Origin: Thalassotalea mangrovi | GTDB lineage: Bacteria > Pseudomonadota > Gammaproteobacteria > Enterobacterales > Alteromonadaceae | Reading direction: 5' to 3' | Assembly (NCBI RefSeq): GCF_005116735.1 | Contig: NZ_SWDB01000003.1 | Location: 124,001 to 188,000 of the forward strand | DNA length: 64,000 nucleotides | Part shown: in pieces, positions 45,263 to 52,317 of the stretch | How the letters are laid out: the number at the start of each line of letters is the position of its first letter | Numbering within the stretch: the first letter of the stretch is position 1 | Made by a program: the position numbers and the translations under genes | Notes under the pieces: generated by a model | The model's database searches: none | Told to the model about the DNA's origin: nothing | Seen by the model: the letters and a program-made list of their open reading frames with translations, nothing else

Positions 45263-45527
45263 ATACCAATCACATTAAGTTTGTGCACAACTCAGAGTTA
45301 GGGCAGGGGTCCATTTGCAACATAGATTTCATTGATATAGTCATTCTATATTACTGAAATCTAGGGCCGGAAATGGACCTCTGATAAACTCCCTACGGGT
45401 GAGTTTTAAAGGCATTTATCTTGCGTTACTGATTTTGACAATGGAGTAACCATTCTCTGCAATCAAAGCCTTGCCTAAATGCCTTTAAATTCTCACTGAG
45501 TGAGCAATAATTTAATGCGATTGGTAT
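45263..45527. mobile_element. MITE-like element with two internal cruciforms
   Basis: 265 bases bounded by imperfect terminal inverted repeats: ATACCAATCACATTAA at the left and, read inward from the right, ATACCAATCGCATTAA (15 of 16 match). Inside are two nested arms. Left arm (45309-45386): GGTCCATTT/AAATGGACC, AGATTTCA/TGAAATCT and ATATAG/CTATAT. Right arm (about 45401-45500): TGAG-TTTAAAGGCATTTA pairing with TAAATGCCTTTAAA-CTCA and an inner GTTAC/GTAAC. No transposase frame is present. No clear target-site duplication was found; the 63-residue frame on the minus strand over 45426-45617 is not a gene. Confidence 0.75.
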
Positions 45528-45720
45528 AACATAAATCCAGGAGCTTGCTGAACCGTTCCTGGATGCTTTTAATCGAACGATGCAAGAGATCTCAATATTA
45601 GTGTTTAAAACCGTCATATTAGCTAACTTGCAACGCTCTTTCTGGTTGTGTCATTGCTTTTCCGTAGGCTTTTGAGCTGCTAAGATGATGCACATTCAAA
45701 TCTGATAAAGAGAATCCTTT

Positions 45721-47076
45721 ATGTCATTAATCAATGCCGAACACCAGGGCATCCCGTTACACGTTATCAATCATCAAAATTACCCGGTTTGGTTAGAGGC
45801 ACAGCCGGAAAATGTAGGGCAATGGCTCAAGGTAACGTCTTTTGAAGGCAAAGGGTTGAGCACGATTCCAGCTGCCGATGGCGGCTTGGCTGGCGCCATT
45901 TATGTGGTGGAGGATAGCAGTGAGTTTTTTGCCTGTGGCGCTTTAGCTAACCTATTACCGGCCGGACAGTATTTTTTACATGCCGAAGACAAGGATAAGG
46001 TCGCAATCGCATTCGCTTTCTTAGCCGGAGCTTATCGATTTGAGCGCTATAAATCCTCGCCTGAATCCTTACCGGTTTTAGCGGTTGGTGATCAGGGGGT
46101 CGTGGATACGGCGACTAAGCTTGCCAGTGCCACAGCATTGGTGAGAGATCTGATTAATACCCCTGCAGGTGACATGATGCCCGAGCACTTGTCGGAAGTC
46201 AGTGCGCAACTTGCCCGGGAATTTGGCGGTGAATTTAGTGAAATTGTCGGTGATGAATTATTAACCCATAATTTTCCGACCATTCATGCGGTTGGTCGTG
46301 CCAGTCAACATGCGCCACGATTGCTGGACATACGCTGGGGCGATAACAATGCACCTAAGCTTACCCTTGTTGGTAAAGGGGTTTGTTTTGACAGTGGTGG
46401 CCTGGATGTAAAACCAGCGTCCGGTATGCGCCTGATGAAAAAAGACATGGGCGGAGCCGCGCACGTGTTAGGACTGGCACGGATGATAATGGCGTTTAAC
46501 CTAAACGTGAATTTACGGGTGTTAATCCCGGCGGTTGAAAACGCCATTGCTGGTAACGCCTTCCGCCCGGGGGATGTTATCACCACACGCAAAGGTCTGA
46601 CTGTCGAGATAGACAATACCGATGCAGAAGGGCGACTGGTATTGTGTGATGCATTGGATCTGGCGCTTGATGATGACCCGGAACTGATTATCGATTTTGC
46701 CACCTTAACCGGTGCGATGCGGGTTGCTCTTGGTACTGAGTTACCAGGATTTTTTGCCACCAAAGATGACACCGCCCAGGGCATTACCGACGCAGGTGTG
46801 AACAATCAGGATCCGGTGTGGCGAATGCCATTGCATCAGCCATATATGGACATGCTCAATAGTGATATTGCCGATCTCAGCAACTGTGCTTCCGGTCCGT
46901 TTGGCGGTGCCATTACAGCCGCTCTGTACTTACAGAAGTTTTTGCCTGCCGATGTCGACTGGTGTCATTTTGATGTCATGGCATACAACATTCGCGCCTT
47001 ACCAGGACGCCCCAAAGGCGGTGAAGCGTTTGGTATTCGGGCAGTGTTTGATTACTTACAAACCCGATTTAGCTAA
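45721..47076 (+). CDS. Cytosolic leucyl aminopeptidase family protein (M17)
   Basis: 451 residues, no signal peptide. A short N-terminal domain (1-150) precedes the catalytic domain: RDLINTPAGDMMPEHL, LVGKGVCFDSGGLDVKP with the Lys/Asp metal site, KKDMGGAAHVLG, AIAGNAFRPGDV and NTDAEGRLVLCDAL with the catalytic Arg. The end ALPGRPKGGEAFGIRAVFDYL is typical of the PepB-like branch. It should finish breakdown of imported peptides in the cytoplasm, in contrast to the exported M17 enzyme at 23526. It is followed by a palindromic terminator that overlaps the last codons. Confidence 0.93.
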   Translation: MSLINAEHQGIPLHVINHQNYPVWLEAQPENVGQWLKVTSFEGKGLSTIPAADGGLAGAIYVVEDSSEFFACGALANLLPAGQYFLHAEDKDKVAIAFAFLAGAYRFERYKSSPESLPVLAVGDQGVVDTATKLASATALVRDLINTPAGDMMPEHLSEVSAQLAREFGGEFSEIVGDELLTHNFPTIHAVGRASQHAPRLLDIRWGDNNAPKLTLVGKGVCFDSGGLDVKPASGMRLMKKDMGGAAHVLGLARMIMAFNLNVNLRVLIPAVENAIAGNAFRPGDVITTRKGLTVEIDNTDAEGRLVLCDALDLALDDDPELIIDFATLTGAMRVALGTELPGFFATKDDTAQGITDAGVNNQDPVWRMPLHQPYMDMLNSDIADLSNCASGPFGGAITAALYLQKFLPADVDWCHFDVMAYNIRALPGRPKGGEAFGIRAVFDYLQTRFS

Positions 47077-47086
47077 ATCGGGTTTT
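47060..47086 (+). terminator. Terminator overlapping the 3' end of the M17 gene
   Basis: A 24-bp perfect palindrome (arms AACCCGATTT and AAATCGGGTT around the centre AGCT) at 47061-47084 followed by TT and then A. The stop codon TAA lies within the right arm, so the hairpin folds only after translation ends. Confidence 0.75.
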
Positions 47087-47090
47087 AAAA

Positions 47091-47175
47091 GGTGTCAGTG
47101 CAGGACATAAAGCCCTGCACGGTGACAATACAGAATTTGATATTCTGTACGGTGTCTAAGGGTGTCGAAAGGAGT
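47091..47175. repeat. Second GGTGTC/GGTGAC repeat region with hairpins
   Basis: GGTGTC or GGTGAC occurs at 47091, 47121, 47151 and 47162. Between the copies lie perfect hairpins GTGCAGG/CCTGCAC (47098-47120) and TACAGAAT/ATTCTGTA (47129-47149). The spacing is regular at about 30 bases. The 14-mer at 47151-47164 is identical to one at 2229-2242. Confidence 0.6.
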
Positions 47176-47365
47176 CAACGAACAGCCTTAACCGTCAGTT
47201 TGCAGCGATGTCGTACTTCGCCGCATGTCATCCTGACAGAATTTGTCTTCTAAATTTTGGCTGTCACCCGGGATGAAATTGACTAGCTTGATTTTATCCC
47301 TAAGTTTTTCTATTTCGCCTGCTATTCTCTGATAAGGTTTCGACATTCTTTACTAGAGGTTAGTA

Positions 47366-48172
47366 ATGCCTAAAACCATATTATTGACCGGAGCTACCGA
47401 TGGAATCGGCCTGCTGACGGCGAAAAAGCTGGCTTTCAAAGGACATCGTTTGCTTTTACACGGTCGCAACGAGGCTAAGCTTGCACAGGTTATTCATGAC
47501 CTTAAAGGCGATAACCCCGGTATTGATGTTGAAGCTTATGTGGCTGACTTATCCAGTTTCCGGGATATTGCCGAACTGGCTGATAATGTTGCCGAACATC
47601 ATTCACATATCGATGTGCTGATAAATAACGCCGGTGTATTCAAAACCACCAATAATTTAACTCAGGACAACCTCGATGTGCGCTTTGTGGTAAATACACT
47701 GGCGCCCTATATATTAAGTAAACAATTATTGAAACGCATGGATGGCAGTGGCCGGGTCGTTAATCTGTCGTCAGCGGCTCAGGCTAGCGTCGACCTGGAT
47801 GCCCTGCAGGGGGTAAAGGCGTTAGATGATTATGCGGCTTATGCTCAGAGTAAACTCGCCCTGACGATGTGGTCGAAACATCTTGCCGACGAGTTGCGAG
47901 AATCTGGGCCTGCGATCATTGCGGTAAATCCTGCCTCATTTTTAGGCAGTAAAATGGTGCAGGAGGCCTATGGCGTTGCCGGAAGCGACTTGTCCATTGG
48001 TGCAGATATTCTCTGCCGTGCCGCACTCTCGGATGAATTTAATGATGCCTCCGGGAAATATTTTGATAACGACAGCGGTCAGTTTGCTCAGCCCCATAGT
48101 GATGCACTGAACCCGAAAAAAAATGCTCAATTGGTTTCGATATTGGATAACATGCTATCGAAATATATCTGA
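47366..48172 (+). CDS. Short-chain dehydrogenase/reductase
   Basis: 268 residues, AGAGG upstream. TGATDGIGLLTAK at residues 8-20 is the cofactor motif, HGRNEAKL follows with the Arg that usually selects NADPH, NNAG sits near 91, VNLSSAAQ near 132, and the catalytic YAQSKLAL near 158. The C-terminal GKYFDNDSGQF is common in the retinol dehydrogenase-like branch of bacterial SDRs. The substrate is unknown. Sequence is distinct from the SDR at 7313. The next gene begins shortly after, on the same strand. Confidence 0.92.
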   Translation: MPKTILLTGATDGIGLLTAKKLAFKGHRLLLHGRNEAKLAQVIHDLKGDNPGIDVEAYVADLSSFRDIAELADNVAEHHSHIDVLINNAGVFKTTNNLTQDNLDVRFVVNTLAPYILSKQLLKRMDGSGRVVNLSSAAQASVDLDALQGVKALDDYAAYAQSKLALTMWSKHLADELRESGPAIIAVNPASFLGSKMVQEAYGVAGSDLSIGADILCRAALSDEFNDASGKYFDNDSGQFAQPHSDALNPKKNAQLVSILDNMLSKYI

Positions 48173-48288
48173 CCAGCCGGTTTTTAGTGACACATTCTCC
48201 CCTGAAAAAGGCTGACATCAGAAAAGTAGAACCGGGGCTATCGATCAGGGTAAACTATGCTCCCCGGATAATAAGACGATTTGTGGTA

Positions 48289-48825
48289 ATGTCAACAGAA
48301 TATGGATTAGGTCACCCAAATGCGAGATTCCAGGTATACATCGCAAATCGACCCGAATATCAGGATATCCCCGAATATAAAAGTGTGCATCCGCTTAACG
48401 ATGGTGATATTGCCGCGATCGGTAAGGCCTGTGGCAACGGCTGGCGTAAAGTGTTTAATGTTTACGCCAAGCTAGTTTACGCTTTAGCTGGTAGCAGCGA
48501 TTCATCTTTTTATTTAGCTAATGTCACCACCAATTATCAAAACTGGCAGGCTTATCGGGATCAGCAACTATTACAAGCAAATAGCCAAACGTCATTACTA
48601 TTTTCAAAGCCGAGATTTGATAATCCGCGGGCTTCGACGATACGTATCGTGATGGGGCGAACCTACGCAAAAACATTGGCAATACCAAATCTTGTATGGC
48701 TGAACGAAGAGTTCGCAATTAGTGAGAGTCAAAACCTCATCGTTTGTCCTTATTTCGACTATCGACAACTTTCAAATATCAAAATCATCTATCTTTGCGA
48801 TTTAATTAATACTCTTATTCAATAG
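48289..48825 (+). CDS. DUF6942-like protein
   Basis: 178 residues from the ATG at 48289; a GTG at 48187 would add 34 residues with no visible ribosome site. The core reads LGHPNARFQVYIANRPEY, IGKACGNGWRKVFNVYAKLVYAL, then WQAYRDQQLLQANSQTSLLFSKP and KTLAIPNLVWLNEEFAI. I recall this pattern from a family of unknown function (DUF6942) found in Vibrio and Shewanella relatives, but I am not certain of the number. No signal, no membrane helix and no catalytic motif. It lies just downstream of the SDR gene and may share its transcript. Confidence 0.7.
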   Translation: MSTEYGLGHPNARFQVYIANRPEYQDIPEYKSVHPLNDGDIAAIGKACGNGWRKVFNVYAKLVYALAGSSDSSFYLANVTTNYQNWQAYRDQQLLQANSQTSLLFSKPRFDNPRASTIRIVMGRTYAKTLAIPNLVWLNEEFAISESQNLIVCPYFDYRQLSNIKIIYLCDLINTLIQ

Positions 48826-48923
48826 TTGAGTTTAAGGCGCATCGGCCATTCAATTTGTAAGCATGAGGCCCTGGCAATTATTGATGTGCCAGGCGCGCAG
48901 CACACCGGCATCTTGTTGCGAGA

Positions 48924-48946
48924 AGATACCGGGATGTCCGGTATCT
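48924..48946. repeat. Perfect 9-bp inverted repeat with GATGT loop
   Basis: AGATACCGG and CCGGTATCT around GATGT, in the gap between convergent genes; another hairpin CCTGGCA/TGCCAGG lies 40 bases to the left. No T run follows on either strand. The GATG loop is like those of the hairpin array at 16420. Confidence 0.5.
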
Positions 48947-48973
48947 ATAGAGTTAGTACTTCTGTATATGTAG

Positions 48974-49582
48974 CTAGTCAATCGTGGCTGCAATTTCTAC
49001 TAACGCCGCTTCATACTCCCGGGCCTGTGCTTCGATGGTGCGCACATTGCTTTGGTCTATTTTCGGAAGTTGTTTTTCTATGGCTCTCAGTTCTCGTTCT
49101 TTTTCCTGAATTTTTGCCTCTGATTTTCGGGTAACTTTTTCCAGCTTGTGGTGCAGGGATTCCAGTTCGCGATAGCCGGCTTCTTTAAACTCAACCTCGA
49201 CCATGGCTGTTTCGATATTGCGTGCTTCCTTTTCTATCTCTTTTGCTTTGTCTTCGAGTCGCTTCGCAATTTCTTCAAATCCTTTGGTGTCCTGCTGCAA
49301 TTTTTTCTCGGATTCCTTTAACTTCTTCTCGATGCCCATTAGGCGTTGCTGTTGAGCTGGAGTCAGTTGTTTCCAGGTGAAAACTTTGCCGTTAACATGA
49401 AACTCTGTCTGATCATAGCTGCCACTATTTCCACGATTAATAACCTGAATCTGGTTGCGACCTGGTTTAGCTTTACTGTCAGTATTCGCCATGACCCATT
49501 TTGCCTGCAGGGTCGATAAAAATACGCTTGTGATCAAGGCAAGCACGGTTATGCGACTAATCTTTGCTTTTAATGTGTTCAT
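48974..49582 (-). CDS. Exported coiled-coil protein of unknown function
   Basis: 202 residues. Two ATGs lie in tandem (49585 and 49582); AGGAA lies 7 nt before the second. A signal or anchor segment ISRITVLALITSVFLSTLQAKWVMA opens it. Residues 35-65 hold GRNQIQVINRGNSGSYDQTEFHVNGKVFTW (in pieces) and LTPAQQQRL. Residues 75-200 form a long charged coiled coil rich in Glu, Lys and Ala (KKLKESEKKLQQ, KRLEDKAKEIEKEARNIE, KEREL). No Cys is present. It may be a periplasmic spacer or chaperone-like rod. The coiled coil makes homology by eye unreliable, so I give no name. Confidence 0.75.
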   Translation of the reverse strand: MNTLKAKISRITVLALITSVFLSTLQAKWVMANTDSKAKPGRNQIQVINRGNSGSYDQTEFHVNGKVFTWKQLTPAQQQRLMGIEKKLKESEKKLQQDTKGFEEIAKRLEDKAKEIEKEARNIETAMVEVEFKEAGYRELESLHHKLEKVTRKSEAKIQEKERELRAIEKQLPKIDQSNVRTIEAQAREYEAALVEIAATID

Positions 49583-49681
49583 CATAAATTCCTATATAAG
49601 TGGGCAAAAAGCTATTGGTAATATTGTCGCGGGGGTCTATTAAAAAGTTTGAAAAATTTATGTGCCGGTTATGCGATGCAT

Positions 49682-49909
49682 TTAAGGATTTGTGCAGATG
49701 GCGCTGCAGTCCGTTACCGGCGGGACAGGTTTAAACTGATGGCACGCGTGATGATAGGTCCAACCGAGATCGCTAAATTTGTCTCGAAGCCAGTCCTCAT
49801 CAAGTTGGTACTGAGTGCAGATTGACGTTAAATCTGCATTAGTGTTTCTTAACTTCGTGTTAAGCAGGCTGAGCAAAAGCATCGGTTCCATGTGCTGGTG
49901 CATGAACAT
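49682..49909 (-). CDS. DUF4250 protein
   Basis: 75 residues, with a full AAGGAGG 7 nt before the ATG, one of the best ribosome sites in the window. MEPMLLLSLLNTKLRNTNADLTSICTQYQLDEDWLRDKFSDLGWTY (in pieces) fits the short DUF4250 pattern of M-x-P-x-LLS-x-x-N-x-KLR followed by L-x-x-C and Y-x-x-D. The C-terminal 20 residues add three Cys and His residues of unclear use. Function unknown. Its start lies 50 bases inside the end of the DUF2061 gene in another frame, so translation of the two is probably linked. Confidence 0.75.
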   Translation of the reverse strand: MFMHQHMEPMLLLSLLNTKLRNTNADLTSICTQYQLDEDWLRDKFSDLGWTYHHACHQFKPVPPVTDCSAICTNP

Positions 49910-50087
49910 GATTTGCCCTCCTTACTTTTTGTAGCCAGATTTTTTCGTGGATATGATAAGCCACAGTGTTTACTAATGGTTCAATAATTGCGACCAGGCT
50001 GCCGAGCAGCAGATCGCCAGTGAGCAACCAGGTCACCATAAAAGCGACTGAAAAATGGGTGAACGCAAAACTTAAGGTTTTTTTCAT
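49860..50087 (-). CDS. DUF2061 membrane protein
   Basis: 75 residues, AGGAATAG upstream. KKTLSFAFTHFSVAFMVTWLLTGDLLLGSLVAIIEPLVNTVAYHIHEKIW (in pieces) is the DUF2061 pattern: two short membrane helices with a conserved E-P-x-x-N-T and H-E-K-x-W. The C-terminal tail RANHVHAPAHGTDAFAQPA is extra and overlaps the start region of the DUF4250 gene. Function unknown. No promoter was fixed upstream; a terminator of the gene before it lies at 50298. Confidence 0.83.
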   Translation of the reverse strand: MKKTLSFAFTHFSVAFMVTWLLTGDLLLGSLVAIIEPLVNTVAYHIHEKIWLQKVRRANHVHAPAHGTDAFAQPA

Positions 50088-50297
50088 GAGCCTATTCCTG
50101 CTTCTGAATCATAGAGCCATTGTCGCCCGTCAGCAGCATCTGGTACATGTGAAAACTTCGATGATGACGTGTGATTAAATTGAAGTACTGGTTTTCCCAG
50201 TCGAGGACAGGGAAGGCGAGAGAACGGGATAATCCAATCAATGTAAATAAACTGATTGTGAAAGTGACCTCAGGGAAAGGCAACGGCACAATAGACA

Positions 50298-50327
50298 CAA
50301 AAAAGGGCGAACTAAGGAGTTCGCCCT
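50298..50327 (-). terminator. Terminator of the AsmA-like gene
   Basis: On the minus strand AGGGCGAACT, CCTT, AGTTCGCCCT and then six T. It lies 31 bases after the stop codon at 50359. Confidence 0.9.
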
Positions 50328-50358
50328 ATCGACAGGCTAGTGTGCAGATGAAATACGG

Positions 50359-51087
50359 TTAATCTTTCTTAAACAGCTTATCCAATACTTTTTTTGCCTC
50401 TTTTTCGGCTTTATCTTTGATGGTTTGCTTGGTTAAATCTTCTGCCTGATCACGCACGACCTTTAATATCCGATTGGCTAGCTCGGCACCAATCTGGTCG
50501 GCCGGCAGGCCTTTTTCACCACCAATACTACCAAGCTCCACCGGTGGCACATTGAGATCATACACTTTCGAGTTTAGTTTCCGGACATCAGCTTGTACTG
50601 CCATACCGGTCAAGGTAATTTTGTTGATCGTAATCATTACCTCTTCTTTCTTTTCTGACGGCTGACTCGGTTGTGATGATTTAGGTAGTTGTTTTTTTAC
50701 GTTATCGATCAATTCCTGAATATTTGAACCGCCGAGCGTGGTAAATTCAATAAAGGCTTTTGGATCCTGAATGTTAATGTGTTCGATGACCAGCGGTGAC
50801 CCACGAAGGCTTTGCAGGTCGATATCTAAAGCCATTTCACCAAAATCAATTGCGTGTTTGGCGCTATACCCCTCAGGACTGGCGATTTTGAAGCCGCGGA
50901 TGGCGCCAAATCCATCCATCGGTTTTATATCCACTTCCTGCACGGTGACCGGTTCGCCCATTAATGCCGAACCACGAATTTCCAGCTGTGACTTAATATA
51001 TCCATTCCAGTCGGCTGATGCCAGATACCAGAGAACGCCACCGCAAATCAGTAATATTGCCAAAACCAAAAAGGCTAATTTTTTCAT
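50359..51087 (-). CDS. AsmA-like membrane-anchored envelope protein
   Basis: 242 residues with AGGAT upstream. A single N-terminal helix (LAFLVLAILLICGGVLWYLA) anchors the protein, with the rest periplasmic. Residues 28-130 read like the start of AsmA/DUF748 proteins: GSALMGEPVTVQEVDIKPMDGFGAIRGFKIASPEGY (in pieces), IDFGEMALDIDLQSLRGSPLVIEHINIQDPKAFIEF (in pieces). The family is much longer as a rule, so this is a short member holding only the first beta module. A Pro/Ser/Lys linker and a Lys-rich amphipathic C terminus follow. Long AsmA proteins move lipids between membranes; a short one may assist or act differently. Confidence 0.75.
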   Translation of the reverse strand: MKKLAFLVLAILLICGGVLWYLASADWNGYIKSQLEIRGSALMGEPVTVQEVDIKPMDGFGAIRGFKIASPEGYSAKHAIDFGEMALDIDLQSLRGSPLVIEHINIQDPKAFIEFTTLGGSNIQELIDNVKKQLPKSSQPSQPSEKKEEVMITINKITLTGMAVQADVRKLNSKVYDLNVPPVELGSIGGEKGLPADQIGAELANRILKVVRDQAEDLTKQTIKDKAEKEAKKVLDKLFKKD

Positions 51088-51237
51088 GGGATATCCTTTT
51101 GAACTTTATCGTAATAGTTTACGTATGCCATTAATCGTAAAAATACTGTAAATCATAGCGTTTAGCTTATCTGATTATCGTGTTGATACGCAAACTACGC
51201 TATATTAACGCCAATTTTTATATCAAGAATTTATGTT

Positions 51238-52317
51238 ATGGAAAATAAATCTGTGTCAAGGTTACCTCTGATTTTACTCGCGGTGGTTCTTACCGCGCTA
51301 ATTGTTTATCTGCAATGGCCAGAAAATGTGGCGGAAGAGCAACGCCGGGCTCGTCAGGTTAGTGTGAAAACCACACCGGTAATTAAGGCTGAATTCAGTG
51401 ATGAATTTGAAGCCTTGGGTACCGCAAAAGCTAACGAGCAAGTGATGATTACAGCCCAGTACTCAGACATTGTCGAAAGCATTCACTTCGAAGATGGCGA
51501 TCGAGTCAATAAAGGCGATGTGCTGGTTCAGCTGGAAAACACTGAAGAGCTTGCCAAAGTTAACGAGTTACAGTCGAACTTAGAAGAGGCCGAGGCACAG
51601 TTAAAGCGTTACAACAATTTGTTGGAGCGTAATGTCGGTAGCGTATCGCAGCGGGACCAGCAACTGGCTAAGGTACAGTCGATTCGCGCCCAGTTAAAAA
51701 GTGCCCATGCGGTATTGAATAACCTGACCATTCGTGCGCCGTTTTCTGGTCAGCTTGGATTTCGTCAGGTTAGTGTTGGCGCATTAGTAACGAACGGCGA
51801 CCGCATCACCTCACTGGATGATCTGGACTCGATTAAAGTCGATTTTGCGATTCCAGAGCGCTTCTTACCGACGGTGTCAGTAGGGCAAAGCATTAAGGCC
51901 AGTAACGTGGCTTATCCGGAGGAATATTTTTCCGGCACCGTCACCGGGATTTCATCACGGGTCGACTCTTTAACCCGAACCATCCAGATTCGGGCACAAT
52001 TACCAAACCTTGAGCGTAAGCTAAGACCGGGCATGCTTATGGGCATTACTATCAAACGTAAAGTCGTTGAAATTATGCAGTTACCGGAAAGTGCGGTGAT
52101 TCCGTTTGAAGATAGTCATTTTGTGTTTGTTGCTGAGAATGGCGTTGCCAAACGCAAACCGGTGGTGATTGGTCGTCGTAAACCGGGTATTGTTGAAATC
52201 GTCAGTGGCTTGGAATTATCGGAAGAAGTGGTAATCGAAGGGGCGCTGAAACTACGCGATGGTGCACAACTGAAAATCGTTAACGATAACCAGGCCATGG
52301 TGCAAGGAGGCAACTAA
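51238..52317 (+). CDS. RND efflux periplasmic adaptor (membrane fusion protein)
   Basis: 359 residues. An N-terminal anchor helix LPLILLAVVLTALIVYLQW is followed by the lipoyl halves (TAQYSDIVESIHFEDGDRVNKGDVLVQLEN near 75-105 and LTIRAPFSGQLGFRQVSVGALV near 165) around a short coiled-coil hairpin, then the beta-barrel domain (IKVDFAIPERFLPTVSVGQ, RTIQIRAQLPN, LRPGM) and a membrane-proximal domain. There is no lipobox Cys. It links the pump at 52317 to an outer-membrane TolC-like channel, which is not encoded here. Stop and start overlap by one base (TAATG). Confidence 0.94.
   Translation: MENKSVSRLPLILLAVVLTALIVYLQWPENVAEEQRRARQVSVKTTPVIKAEFSDEFEALGTAKANEQVMITAQYSDIVESIHFEDGDRVNKGDVLVQLENTEELAKVNELQSNLEEAEAQLKRYNNLLERNVGSVSQRDQQLAKVQSIRAQLKSAHAVLNNLTIRAPFSGQLGFRQVSVGALVTNGDRITSLDDLDSIKVDFAIPERFLPTVSVGQSIKASNVAYPEEYFSGTVTGISSRVDSLTRTIQIRAQLPNLERKLRPGMLMGITIKRKVVEIMQLPESAVIPFEDSHFVFVAENGVAKRKPVVIGRRKPGIVEIVSGLELSEEVVIEGALKLRDGAQLKIVNDNQAMVQGGN

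Noticed and set aside
45426-45617. 63-residue minus-strand frame over the end of the MITE-like element
   Set aside because: It crosses the element boundary and has no ribosome site; not a transposase.
50092-50298. 68-residue frame upstream of the DUF2061 gene
   Set aside because: Its GTG start lies in the T run of the preceding terminator and has no ribosome site. The C-terminal half looks somewhat protein-like and it ends just before DUF2061, so a shorter leader gene is not fully excluded.
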